A stretch of 49,852 nucleotides of DNA. Source: Paradesulfitobacterium ferrireducens (GTDB taxonomy: Bacteria > Bacillota > Desulfitobacteriia > Desulfitobacteriales > Desulfitobacteriaceae). Numbering within the stretch: position 1 is the stretch's first letter; each line of letters opens with the position of its first letter. The stretch covers positions 1-49,852 of the forward strand of contig NZ_JAFLRH010000012.1 in NCBI RefSeq assembly GCF_017310645.1. The letters are read 5' to 3'. Shown one piece after another: positions 1-6,551 of this stretch. Under the pieces are notes generated by a model that was not told the origin of the DNA, did no database searches, and was given only the letters and a program-made list of their open reading frames with translations. Made by a program: the position numbers and the translations under genes.

Positions 1-93
1 TTCCCAAGTAACATCAATCGCCAAGCTTTAGACATGGTACGGTGGGCAGGCTTTGATCCATCCATTTACCTAAAATCCGCTGGCAGCATCCAG
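1..93 (+). CDS. Possible C-terminal end of a CDS entering from the left
   Basis: An open frame runs from the first base to a TAG at 91-93. It gives about 30 residues ending in DMVRWAGFDPSIYLKSAGSIQ minus its first residue. I do not recognise the family. Because a tRNA attachment scar lies 300 bases downstream, this could be the end of a gene carried by an integrated element, but that is inference from position only. No start is visible and the frame may be fortuitous. Confidence 0.22.
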
Positions 94-400
94 TAGCTGC
101 TGTAAGAGATTACCATGCCTTAAAATAAAATCAGTGAATCTGAACTCGCGGAACAAGGGATCCACAATTCGATTACTACGAATGATCATATTATTTTTGA
201 TGTGTTATAATCAATCAGGGCGCTGTGTGCGTGCGGTTTGCGGCTGTGAAGTGTACAGTTACGTGTACAGTTACGCATTCAAAAACTATCAAAAAACATA
301 ACAAAATATAAAAGGGCACCGCTCTTGGCAAGTGCCCGAAACCCGCATGAATAAAGGGTTTAACGCTATTTACCCTAACTTAAAAATTCGCCACTGTACT
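94..400. other. Gene-free spacer with small repeats and a hairpin
   Basis: I see no convincing gene here. The 12-mer gtgtacagttac occurs twice in tandem at 251-274. A six-pair hairpin, GGGCAC with GTGCCC, lies at 314-337 without a following T run. The spacer ends exactly where the tRNA-Val-like fragment begins. Short direct repeats near an attachment site can be recombinase arm sites, but nothing here proves that. Confidence 0.35.
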
Positions 401-445
401 TTCACACGGATGAGGTCACTGGTTCGATCCCAGTATCGCCCACCA
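401..445 (+). tRNA. 3' half of tRNA-Val(CAC): attachment-site scar
   Basis: The fragment reads as the 3' half of a tRNA, beginning exactly at the anticodon loop. Loop TTCACAC with anticodon CAC is at 401-407, the 3' anticodon strand GGATG at 408-412, variable AGGTC at 413-417, T stem ACTGG/CCAGT around TTCGATC at 418-434, acceptor ATCGCCC at 435-441, discriminator A and encoded CCA at 443-445. The bases just upstream (gtact) cannot pair with GGATG, and no GGGCGAT acceptor strand is present, so there is no complete tRNA. Anticodon loop to CCA is the classic segment duplicated by tyrosine-recombinase integration into tRNA genes. The scar therefore suggests an element lies, or lay, to the left, with the intact gene at its far end. 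Confidence 0.7.
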
Positions 446-461
446 GATTAGATAAATGTTT

Positions 462-490
462 GCGGGTTTTTTGACCCGCTTTTGTTTTGG
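462..490 (+). terminator. Rho-independent terminator after the tRNA fragment
   Basis: GCGGGT (462-467) pairs with ACCCGC (474-479) across a T-rich loop and is followed by a T-rich tract. It lies 17 bases after the CCA of the tRNA-Val remnant. It probably served as that tRNA gene's natural terminator and remained with the 3' half. Confidence 0.7.
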
Positions 491-531
491 CTTGAGCACA
501 ATCAAGATGGGATCAGGTTAGATCTTCGAGT

Positions 532-563
532 AGAGCCGATTTTTTTCAACGGCTCTTTTGTTG
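532..563 (+). terminator. Second rho-independent terminator
   Basis: AGAGCCG (532-538) pairs with CGGCTCT (550-556) and is followed by TTTTG. It forms a second terminator 60 bases beyond the first and insulates the downstream psiE-like gene from readthrough. Confidence 0.6.
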
Positions 564-676
564 TCCTCCATGGGGCCATGGACAGCCGATGGGATAAAAG
601 AGCAAGCACTTTTCAAACATAGTATATAAAAATATTCCGTACGACGTCAAAAAAACACAACTCGACCTCAAAAAAC

Positions 677-706
677 TTTACAAAACCTTTAATCCAGGGT
701 TAATAT
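677..706 (+). promoter_or_regulatory. Putative sigma-A promoter for the psiE-like gene
   Basis: TTTACA (677-682) and TAATAT (701-706) are separated by 18 bases, close to the TTGACA/TATAAT consensus. The pair ends 34 bases before the start codon of the downstream membrane protein gene. Confidence 0.5.
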
Positions 707-740
707 AGAAACTAACTAAATTTCAGCTTGGGGGAGGAAA

Positions 741-1178
741 ATGGTGGAAAGAATTATTAAACAGACGAGCCGATTAGTAGTCTGGACGGAGGTTATGCTG
801 CATCTAGTCGTCTTTGTTATGCTGATCGCAGCAGCGGCATTGTTGATTGTCGATGCAGTACATAATTTTGGCAACACCCACGCTGCTATCCTCTTACTTT
901 TAAGCAATGCCCTCCTGCTACTGATAATCAAAGAGATTATCTGGACGGTTTTCCGGTTCTTCAAAAAAGAAAAGTTTAGTTTAAGCCCTTTTTTGTATAT
1001 CGGGGTTATTTCCGGAGTGCGGGAAATATTGTTTTTAAGTATTGAAAAGTCTATCGAAAAAGGAGATGCCTTAATTTTTTCTCTAGAAATTTTAGCCAAT
1101 GCAACAGTGGTATTTTTATTGGTAGCAGCTTATTATCTATTCAAAAAAGCGAGGGTCACTGCCGGGGAGGACTCATAG
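741..1178 (+). CDS. PsiE-family integral membrane protein
   Basis: 145 residues, very hydrophobic, with about four predicted membrane segments (near residues 13-38, 46-70, 80-100 and 110-134). The central segment pattern KEIIWTVFRFFKKEK...GVISGVREILF resembles the phosphate-starvation-inducible PsiE family, whose biochemical role is unknown. A strong ribosome binding site (GGGGGAGG) sits 6 bases before the ATG. The gene stands alone between two terminators upstream and a decayed transposase downstream, so it may be accessory cargo. Induction by phosphate limitation is known for E. coli psiE; nothing in this upstream sequence shows a Pho box. Confidence 0.7.
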   Translation: MVERIIKQTSRLVVWTEVMLHLVVFVMLIAAAALLIVDAVHNFGNTHAAILLLLSNALLLLIIKEIIWTVFRFFKKEKFSLSPFLYIGVISGVREILFLSIEKSIEKGDALIFSLEILANATVVFLLVAAYYLFKKARVTAGEDS

Positions 1179-1545
1179 TTTCCATTCCCACAATATGGAC
1201 TTATGATAACACTCTTCACAGACACCGTCAAAAGAAGCGGAAGCAAAAAAACCGGGTTGCCGCAGGCGAAATCCCCGAAAATATGGGACATTGCCTTTTT
1301 GAAGGGGCAAAAACCGTAGATATACGCCAAGCTGTCCATAGGTGCCTCTAGTCCTAATGCCAAAAGGGCTTGAGGCGCTTCTTATGTCTACAGACTGGCG
1401 AAGCCAAGCTGAAGCCCAGGTTTGACAGCACCCCAGCAATACCAAGGGTTTGTGGGTACAAGTTTGCACTACACGCTAATTAACCACGCGATTTAGCGAG
1501 GTTAGTTGTCGAGAGTAAGCTGGTCAAGATGACTGCTACAGTTTA
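1179..1545. other. Gene-free stretch between psiE-like gene and transposase remnant
   Basis: Open frames here are short, overlap on the minus strand, lack ribosome binding sites and resemble no family I know. The stretch may be degraded insertion-sequence flank, because recognisable transposase residues begin immediately after it. I could identify no inverted-repeat terminus. Confidence 0.3.
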
Positions 1546-2210
1546 TTTGGCTAAAGGGATAATTTTCGAAGGCAGCGGAATTCCGACATCAGCCAGCATG
1601 CGCTGACCTCTCGGCGTTGGTGGTGGTACACTCAGAAACTCTTTACACAGAAATTCTCCCTTTAGCACATGCCAGCGGGCTAACTCCTTGACAATTCGCT
1701 CTCCAGTGTACCAACAACGGCTGTCCAGTTCCTCAGTTTTTTTGCTCCGTACGGCCTCGTCAGAGATTAGTTGAATCTGTTCAGACTCTTTTTGCCACTG
1801 TCGCCTATACAGTACTTGCAATTCCTGTTTCAAACAAATAGGCCAGTACACAGACAAAAATGTGACCACGCACCCGCTTTTCATTCCAGTGGTAAAGTGG
1901 ACCGACTTCGAGGAAGTTCTTAATTTCTCGAAAGGCTCTCTCTGCGTTCATCAGAGTCTTGTAAGAAACACAACTTTCGCCGCAGGCAAGTCAGTATTTG
2001 TCTTGACGACGAACTTGCCATCCCGCAAGGCTTCTTTGGCTAGCGCCGCTTCTACATGACGAAACGAAAGATTTTGGGCATCGAAGTCTGTCTCGAAGAA
2101 TGATTCCGCTCCCTTTTTGGTCAGGATTTATGCAACCTTCACCATCGTTCTTTTAGGTTCGGACGTCGGCATAGGATTCCAACAAAGCATCACTTGGTCT
2201 TTTCCGCTGA
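1546..2210 (-). pseudogene. Decayed IS4/IS1634-like transposase
   Basis: Read on the minus strand, pieces of a DDE transposase C-terminal half appear in three different frames. One piece includes FRHVEAALAKEALRDGKFVV, the next includes TLMNAERAFREIKNFLEVGP followed by LYHWNEKRVRGHIFV, and the last ends RGQRMLADVGIPLPSK. The phrase 'ERAFRE.K..L...P.YHW...RVRGH' is typical of IS4-superfamily (IS1634-like) transposases. Frame changes near 1965 and 1845 and several stops show it is dead. The N-terminal half, including the first catalytic residues, is missing or unrecognisable. It is a different lineage from the intact-looking transposase at the right edge (49529 onward). Confidence 0.72.
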
Positions 2211-2323
2211 GACCCCGGATAAGAATAAATTGTCAAGAGCGATTGAATAATTTAGATTCTGACGAAACTATATATATGTAGAAGTGCCGAGTTGCGTGCC
2301 GGTGCTTGATATGAGGTGAGAAT

Positions 2324-3145
2324 TTGCATACTGCATCCGAGTTGGGACCGCGTTTACAAACGATTGCAAACTTTGTGCCCCCGGGAGCAAGGCTGGGGGA
2401 TATCGGGACAGACCATGCTTACCTGACGCTGGCTCTGGTCGCAGACGGGAAGATCACCGGTGCTGTTGCCATTGATGTTCACAAAGGACCTTATCAGTCT
2501 GCCCTGAACGCTGTGTATAGCACAGGTCTGGCAGACCGGATTGATGTCCGTTTCGGGGACGGGCTTGAACCGCTTGTGCCCGGGGAAGTGGATACCTTGG
2601 TCTTGGCCGGGATGGGCGGGGTTACAATCCTGGAGATACTAAATAATAAGCCTGAGGTCTTGCATGAGGTGAGTACGCTCATTCTGCAGCCTCAGGGCGC
2701 AGAGGGTAGAGTAAGGGAAAGTTTAGGCAGCAGGGGTTGGCGCTTAAAAGATGAGGTCTTAGTAGAAGAAGCTAACCGTGTTTATACAGTGATTGTGTAT
2801 ACGCGCCAAGAAGGATTTACGGCTGCGGAACTGGGAGAAAAAGTTCGGTGGTGGCAGGATAAAGTAGTACAAAGCTTGGCTTCTGCTTCTAATTTTAATT
2901 CCGATGGACATGCTGTTAAAATCTCTGAAGTTACCCGCTCGCTTGTGTGGGAATATGGCCCCCTCATTCTTGCTCATGGCGGAAGGCTGCTCGCACGAAT
3001 AATAACAGAAAATTGCCGAGAACTAACACGGCAGTTGGAGGAGATACAGAAGGGGAAATCCGGAAAGTTAGGCAGGCTTATACAGGACAAGACCTTGGAG
3101 CTGAGAGTAGTTGAGAGTTTTGAAAGCATCCTTGCCGGTGATTAA
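2324..3145 (+). CDS. trmK: tRNA (adenine-22-N1)-methyltransferase TrmK
   Basis: 273 residues, the usual TrmK length. The SAM-binding motif LGDIGTDHAYL sits at residues 24-34, followed by the family signatures AGMGG near residue 96 and LILQPQG near 117. TrmK methylates N1 of A22 in the tRNA D-loop. The start is TTG at 2324, supported by AGGTGAG at 2314-2320; no in-frame ATG fits better. The C-terminal third is charged and helical, as in Bacillus TrmK (YqfN). It is followed by a Nif3/YqfO gene, the standard Firmicutes pairing. Confidence 0.93.
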   Translation: MHTASELGPRLQTIANFVPPGARLGDIGTDHAYLTLALVADGKITGAVAIDVHKGPYQSALNAVYSTGLADRIDVRFGDGLEPLVPGEVDTLVLAGMGGVTILEILNNKPEVLHEVSTLILQPQGAEGRVRESLGSRGWRLKDEVLVEEANRVYTVIVYTRQEGFTAAELGEKVRWWQDKVVQSLASASNFNSDGHAVKISEVTRSLVWEYGPLILAHGGRLLARIITENCRELTRQLEEIQKGKSGKLGRLIQDKTLELRVVESFESILAGD

Positions 3146-3154
3146 GGAGTTTCT

Positions 3155-3223
3155 TTGGCGGTAGCTTCGTTGATACCAGAACTTAACGTTGAGCAGCAAG
3201 ATGCGCTTTGTTTGGAGGTATGA
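3155..3223 (+). CDS. Possible 22-codon micro-ORF between trmK and nif3
   Basis: A TTG-initiated frame with AAGGAG at 3144-3149 encodes LAVASLIPELNVEQQDALCL plus two residues. Its TGA at 3221-3223 overlaps the ATG at 3220 (ATGA), in the register expected for translational coupling to nif3. No homology is recognised. It could be a coupling device, a decayed gene end, or chance. Confidence 0.25.
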   Translation: MAVASLIPELNVEQQDALCLEV

Positions 3224-3225
3224 TT

Positions 3226-4494
3226 ATGGCGGCAACAGTCGGCTCGATTGCGCAGACAATTGAAAAAGCTGCGCCCAAACAATGGGCGGAAGAATGGGAT
3301 AATGTGGGCTTGCTTGTGGGAAATATGGCCGATCGGGTGGAAAGGGTTCTGCTTGCCCTGGACGGTACTTTGGAGGTAGTGGCCGAGGCCAAGGAGCGCA
3401 ATGCTCAGATGATCGTGGCTCATCATCCGCTCATGTTTCGACCTCTTAAAAATTTGCGGGCAGATAATCCTCAGGCTGAGGTGCCGCTGCAGCTTCTTAA
3501 GCACGGTATCGCTTACTATGCAGCCCATACCAATTTAGATCAGTCCCGGTTCTCAGCCAGCCGGCTTTTAGGCCAGAGCTTGGGCTTAAGAGAGATGGAT
3601 TATCTCGCCGTGACCGGATATGAGTCACTCGTTAAACTCGCTGTCTTTGTGCCTGCAGCAGATGTGGAAAAGGTACGCCAAGCTTTGGTCAAAGCAGGGG
3701 TGGGTGAAAGCATAACGGGTGGAGCGCATAGCACCTTTTACGCGGAGAGCTTTTTCCAAAGCAACGGGGAAGGAATGTTCCGCCCGCTTCCCGGGGCTGA
3801 GCCGGCTCTTGGGGCTATCGGGGAGCTAACCAGAGTGGCGGAGGTTAAATTAGAAAGCATCCTGCCGGAGAGATTATCAGAGCGGGCAATCAAAGCATTG
3901 CTTAAAGCCCACCCCTACGAAGAACCGGCATATGACCTAATTCCGCTGCAGAACCGCGGCCAAGCCAGGGGGTACGGCATCATTGGCTATCTGCCGCAGG
4001 CTGAAAGTTTGGGTAATGTCTGGAACCGTCTTCTAGGATTGCTAAGGGATGAGCCTTGGGCTGACTGGGTTGATGAACGTCCCAAGGAAAGCCCAAGGTC
4101 TGAACAAAACCCCGTGCTTGTGCGAGAGCCTAAAAGCGTTAATATGGGAAAGAATACAGAAACTTGTTTTTCAGGAATCCGCTTAGCGGGAGACTTGGCT
4201 AAAGCAGTGCGCAAAGTAGCCATTCTTAACGGCAGCGGCGGCAGTTTTGTCCAGAAAGCGCTTTTTCAAGGAACTGACCTCTTCATTGCAGGGGACATTG
4301 ACCATCATGCTGCTCTAGATGCTCTTCAGGGAGGAATGGCGGTGGCAGACATAGGCCATTTTATTAGTGAAAGACCAATGGTTCATAACCTGGCCCATTA
4401 CTTGCGCTCTGCCAAAGCCCTCCAAGGTGTGGAATTTATCATGAGCAAGGCAGATAAATCACCTTGGCTAGTGCAAACGAGTGAAAAACAATAG
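3226..4494 (+). CDS. Nif3-like dinuclear metal centre protein (YqfO type)
   Basis: 422 residues. The N-terminal half has WDNVGLL and VAHHPLMF (HHP near 66-68) and AAHTNLDQ. The C-terminal half has DIDHHAALDAL and DIGHFISE. These residues form the dinuclear metal site of Nif3/DUF34 proteins. The roughly 180-residue insertion between the halves, including the HPYEEPAYD segment, matches the longer Bacillus YqfO form with a PII-like domain. The family is often labelled GTP cyclohydrolase I type 2, but its physiological reaction is unsettled. The ATG at 3226 is chosen because GGAGG at 3214-3218 is 7 bases away; an upstream ATG at 3220 is too close. Confidence 0.9.
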   Translation: MAATVGSIAQTIEKAAPKQWAEEWDNVGLLVGNMADRVERVLLALDGTLEVVAEAKERNAQMIVAHHPLMFRPLKNLRADNPQAEVPLQLLKHGIAYYAAHTNLDQSRFSASRLLGQSLGLREMDYLAVTGYESLVKLAVFVPAADVEKVRQALVKAGVGESITGGAHSTFYAESFFQSNGEGMFRPLPGAEPALGAIGELTRVAEVKLESILPERLSERAIKALLKAHPYEEPAYDLIPLQNRGQARGYGIIGYLPQAESLGNVWNRLLGLLRDEPWADWVDERPKESPRSEQNPVLVREPKSVNMGKNTETCFSGIRLAGDLAKAVRKVAILNGSGGSFVQKALFQGTDLFIAGDIDHHAALDALQGGMAVADIGHFISERPMVHNLAHYLRSAKALQGVEFIMSKADKSPWLVQTSEKQ

Positions 4495-4515
4495 AACTAT
4501 TACTATACTCAATAC

Positions 4516-4544
4516 TTGACAATTTTGCTCGGATAAATTATTAT
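4516..4544 (+). promoter_or_regulatory. Strong sigma-A promoter
   Basis: A perfect TTGACA (4516-4521) and TATTAT (4539-4544) have an optimal 17-base spacer. It drives the 52-residue gene that starts about 100 bases downstream. Confidence 0.7.
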
Positions 4545-4648
4545 GGGCTTAAAGACAAGAATATTTATAAACAAATAAAAATATAGACAAAATAGTAATT
4601 AAGATATGACAGTCAGTGCAACTTAAATTATAAAGGAGGGTAAAAAAC

Positions 4649-4807
4649 ATGAGTCGAAAAGAATTACTGCGGCGCGAGAGAGAAAGAGTATTAGCTAAGC
4701 TCGCTACTGATTACGAGAATCGGACGAAATGGTTAATTGCTTTGATGGATATTGACGATGAGATGGAAGAACTTACAGACCGCGCCGACAATACAAGCGG
4801 AGCATAA
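4649..4807 (+). CDS. Small charged hypothetical protein, 52 residues
   Basis: This short frame has a near-perfect ribosome binding site (AAAGGAGGG at 4632-4640) and its own consensus promoter, so it is very likely translated. The product is strongly charged: a basic N-terminal helix (MSRKELLRRERERVLAKL), an aromatic middle (TKWLIALMDID) and an acidic tail (DEMEELTDRAD). It has no signal peptide or membrane segment. I do not recognise the family. The composite repeat begins about 10 bases after its stop codon. Confidence 0.6.
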   Translation: MSRKELLRRERERVLAKLATDYENRTKWLIALMDIDDEMEELTDRADNTSGA

Positions 4808-4817
4808 AAGGTCTTAA

Positions 4818-5148
4818 CAGGAGTCAGGAGTCAGACTTCCATGCTGCTACGCAGCACCACTGATGAATGTAACAGGCAAGCTACCTTGCGGAGCGAACCG
4901 TAGAGCAGAGGAGCGTCGTGAGCGCAGTCGACGAAGCGTGAAGCCGCGCCACGGTTCACTCCAGGTATTACCCAAAGGTTTGGCGCGGTAGCGAGTCGAC
5001 AAGCGAGCAGCTCCGGCGCGTGGTGAGCGGGCAAGGTAGCTTGCAGGCATGTTACAGGGCAGGAGTCAGTATGACATGGGGAACCGAGTTATCGCCTGGA
5101 AGGATTCTGAATGAATTTAATGAATTCTGAATACTGACTACCTGAATA
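4818..5148 (+). repeat. Composite dispersed repeat, copy 1
   Basis: The element begins with tandem AGGAGTCAG units (4819-4834) and a hairpin module (GCTGC tac GCAGC at 4843-4855). A 13-bp inverted pair follows, CAAGCTACCTTGC (4878-4890) with GCAAGGTAGCTTG (5031-5043), enclosing the structured core. It ends in an AT-rich tail of the form TGAATTCTGAATACTGAC. It has no open frame with gene character. Copy 2 is at 14281-14604; shorter relatives lie at 43911, 49338 and inside rnpB. The layout resembles a non-autonomous mobile element. Confidence 0.7.
4893..5030 (+). ncRNA. Structured core of the dispersed repeat, copy 1
   Basis: About 138 bases that fold into nested stems: GGAGC (4910-4914) with GCTCC (5010-5014), GTCGAC (4927-4932) with GTCGAC (4995-5000), and CCGCGCCA (4944-4951) with TGGCGCGG (4981-4988). 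GAACCGT (4895-4901) can also pair with ACGGTTC (4951-4957) inside the innermost loop, a pseudoknot-like contact. Copy 2 keeps all of these pairings with changed bases. This suggests selection for an RNA, or a single-strand DNA fold. I cannot name an Rfam family, and transcription is unproven. Confidence 0.45.
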
Positions 5149-5218
5149 GTAAGCAAGGAAAGATGAATCAAAAAACTGATACAAAGAAAACTTAGGCTGA
5201 AATACCAAAAAAATTTGT

Positions 5219-5247
5219 TTGACCAACTCTATTTTTTGCAGTAAGAT
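5219..5247 (+). promoter_or_regulatory. Sigma-A promoter of rnpB
   Basis: TTGACC (5219-5224), a 17-base spacer and TAAGAT (5242-5247) end 5 bases before the first P1 base of RNase P RNA, as expected for a stable RNA promoter. Confidence 0.7.
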
Positions 5248-5252
5248 TATCT

Positions 5253-5694
5253 GGCGAAGTTGACGAGATGATCGCGGAGGCAAGGGCCGAAAGGCCGCCT
5301 CTGAGGAAAGTCCGAGCTTCATAGGGCAAGGTGCTGGGTAACGCCCAGTGGGGGTGACCCCAAGGAAAGTGCAACAGAGAGATACCGCCAAAACAGAGGC
5401 CAGTCTTCAGAGGCCAGAGGTCAGAAATAGTTAGCTCTAAATCCGGCATCTGGCTTCCGACGACTGACCTCCGAATTGGTAAGGGTGGAAAGGCGAGGTA
5501 AGAGCTCACCGGCAGCCAGGTGACTGGCTGGCCCTGCAAACCCCACCTGAAGCAAGACTGAATAGGGGAACTATGAAGCGGCCCGCTTCGTTCCCGGGTA
5601 AGGTCGCTTGAGGCCGTTGGCAACAGCGGTCCCAGATAGATGATCATCACCTCTTATCGAGAGGAACAGAACTCGGCTTAACGGAGACTTCGCC
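5253..5694 (+). ncRNA. rnpB: RNase P RNA (class A type) with enlarged P12
   Basis: The catalytic RNA subunit of RNase P, which removes tRNA 5' leaders. Helix P1 is visible as GGCGAAGT (5253-5260) with ACTTCGCC (5687-5694). Conserved segments appear in order: GAGGAAAGTCCGAGC, CATAGGGCAAGGTGC, AAGTGCAACAGAGAGA, GGTAAGGGTGGAAAGG, AACCCCACCTG, AGATAGATGATCATCACC and ACAGAACTCGGCTTA. The organisation is class A, not the Bacillus B type. About 442 bases is longer than usual. The excess is in the P12 position (about 5390-5477), where a repeat-like insertion forms its own hairpin. The conserved core appears intact, so the RNA should be functional. Confidence 0.95.
5394..5476 (+). repeat. Repeat-like insertion in the P12 arm of RNase P RNA
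   Basis: Within rnpB the 10-mer CAGAGGCCAG occurs twice (5394-5403 and 5408-5417). GAGGTCAG (5417-5424) pairs with CTGACCTC (5464-5471). The 3' arm differs from the CTGACTTCTGAATACTGACT-type arm of the dispersed repeats mainly by C/T changes. P12 is a naturally variable helix, so an insertion here need not harm the ribozyme. Confidence 0.5.
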
Positions 5695-5702
5695 ATGCTC
5701 AT

Positions 5703-5746
5703 GGGAAACTGAGGTGCTATAGCATCCGGTTTCCCTTCAGTTTTTT
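5703..5746 (+). terminator. Probable rnpB terminator
   Basis: GGGAAAC (5703-5709) pairs with GTTTCCC (5729-5735), or alternatively AACTGA pairs with TTCAGTT. A run of six T follows at 5741-5746. It lies 8 bases after the P1 3' strand of RNase P RNA. Confidence 0.6.
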
Positions 5747-5772
5747 ATCCCGGCAGTGCCTGTAAGATTAAC

Positions 5773-5809
5773 GGAGAAAGCCTTCGGCGTGATGCCGAAG
5801 GCTTTCTCC
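5773..5809. terminator. Bidirectional hairpin between rnpB and the XRE gene
   Basis: A perfect 16-bp stem, GGAGAAAGCCTTCGGC (5773-5788) with GCCGAAGGCTTTCTCC (5794-5809), has a 5-base loop. It sits between two convergent transcription units. The flanking T/A content is modest, so it is a strong hairpin with probable bidirectional terminator function. Confidence 0.6.
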
Positions 5810-5828
5810 TACTCTGGTTTCTTTCGCG

Positions 5829-6164
5829 TTACAAAGATCGAAAGTAAGCTTGAGCTACTTCCCTAATAAATTTAACTTGTTTTGATTTCTTATCGGACAA
5901 AACAGCCAGCAATTGATAAAGTTCCCGTTCTTTTGCGTTGTATGAAGTTAGCAATGCTGCCGGCTCTACGGTGAGGCTTTCAGCAATTTCCGCCAGGAGT
6001 TCCAAGGAAGGTACTCTTTTCCCTCTTTCGATATACCCTATGTATGCTCCGCTGGTACCGATCATTTCGGCCAGCTTTTCCTGCGTCAACCCTTTTAACT
6101 TGCGAAAATATCTTATGTTATGCCCCACGAGCTTTCGTATATCATGCAACCTCGTCACCCCCAC
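5829..6164 (-). CDS. XRE-family helix-turn-helix regulator
   Basis: 111 residues with a Cro/CI-type helix-turn-helix at about residues 14-68. The recognition-helix region is TQEKLAEMIGTSGAYIGYIE, followed by the common RGKRVPSLELL. The C-terminal tail (about 70-111) is short and charged and may be a dimerisation helix, as in SinR-like proteins. The start is uncertain: GTG at 6164 gives MGVTRLHD, and the upstream sequence has no good ribosome binding site, so an internal start is possible. It is divergent from the c-di-GMP riboswitch operon, whose promoter region it might bind; that is inference from position only. Confidence 0.85.
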   Translation of the reverse strand: MGVTRLHDIRKLVGHNIRYFRKLKGLTQEKLAEMIGTSGAYIGYIERGKRVPSLELLAEIAESLTVEPAALLTSYNAKERELYQLLAVLSDKKSKQVKFIREVAQAYFRSL

Positions 6165-6295
6165 TACTATTGTAGCTGGAGGTGCAATAAGTGGTTACAA
6201 ACTTTTAGTCTATAAAATAAGAAAAATTATATACTGTTAGAATCTAAAAATCAAATTGATTAAATGGTACAATTTGAAACAAGATTATATATAAA

Positions 6296-6324
6296 TTTAC
6301 TTATACTTACATTAAAGTTATATA
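6296..6324 (+). promoter_or_regulatory. Possible sigma-A promoter of the riboswitch operon
   Basis: TTTACT (6296-6301), a 17-base spacer and TATATA (6319-6324) lie in a very AT-rich region about 75 bases before the riboswitch. AT richness makes chance matches likely. Confidence 0.35.
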
Positions 6325-6397
6325 TTTAGACAACATGCCGCATCAGTGTAGCACCAAGAGAGAATGAAAATCCGTTCACAATAATTCATAACTGCTG

Positions 6398-6486
6398 CGA
6401 GAAAGGCAAACCCGGCGAAAGCCGGGGGCGCAAAGCCACAGGTCTTCCACTTCAAGGTGATGACGGCTGGGTTACCGAACAGGGAG
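6398..6486 (+). promoter_or_regulatory. c-di-GMP-I (GEMM) riboswitch
   Basis: The segment carries the GEMM-I signature AAAGGCAAACC, a GAAA tetraloop hairpin (CCCGGC GAAA GCCGGG), then GCGCAAAGCCACAGGTCT, a variable P2 arm, GATGACGGCTGGGTTACCGA. These are the c-di-GMP-binding core and tetraloop-receptor arrangement of class I aptamers. A terminator hairpin follows at 6500-6530, so control is probably by transcription attenuation. The first two downstream genes are HD-GYP c-di-GMP phosphodiesterases, which suggests a homeostatic loop. Confidence 0.92.
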
Positions 6487-6499
6487 TAGTTGCGTAGTT

Positions 6500-6530
6500 G
6501 CCATACCTCCTGGGTATGGCGCTTTGTTTT
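6500..6530 (+). terminator. Riboswitch expression-platform terminator
   Basis: GCCATACC (6500-6507) pairs with GGTATGGC (6513-6520) over a short loop and is followed by GCTTTGTTTT. It sits 14 bases after the aptamer and 21 bases before the first start codon, a typical attenuator position. Which ligand state favours it cannot be read directly. Confidence 0.75.
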
Positions 6531-6551
6531 AGGAAAGGGGTGAATGGTGCC

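Noticed and set aside
1133..1469. Overlapping minus-strand frames of 76 and 98 codons after the psiE-like gene
   Set aside because: They overlap each other in different frames, lack ribosome binding sites and resemble no family.
4831..5050. Two 67-codon minus-strand frames over the composite repeat
   Set aside because: They arise from the GC-rich stems of the repeat core and have Arg/Ser/Ala-rich composition without start signals.
4808..5148. CRISPR array
   Set aside because: The AGGAGTCAG units are short, contiguous and without uniform spacers, and no cas gene is present.
5089..5650. Minus-strand frames of 100 and 152 codons over rnpB
   Set aside because: They are antisense to RNase P RNA, whose conserved segments explain the sequence.
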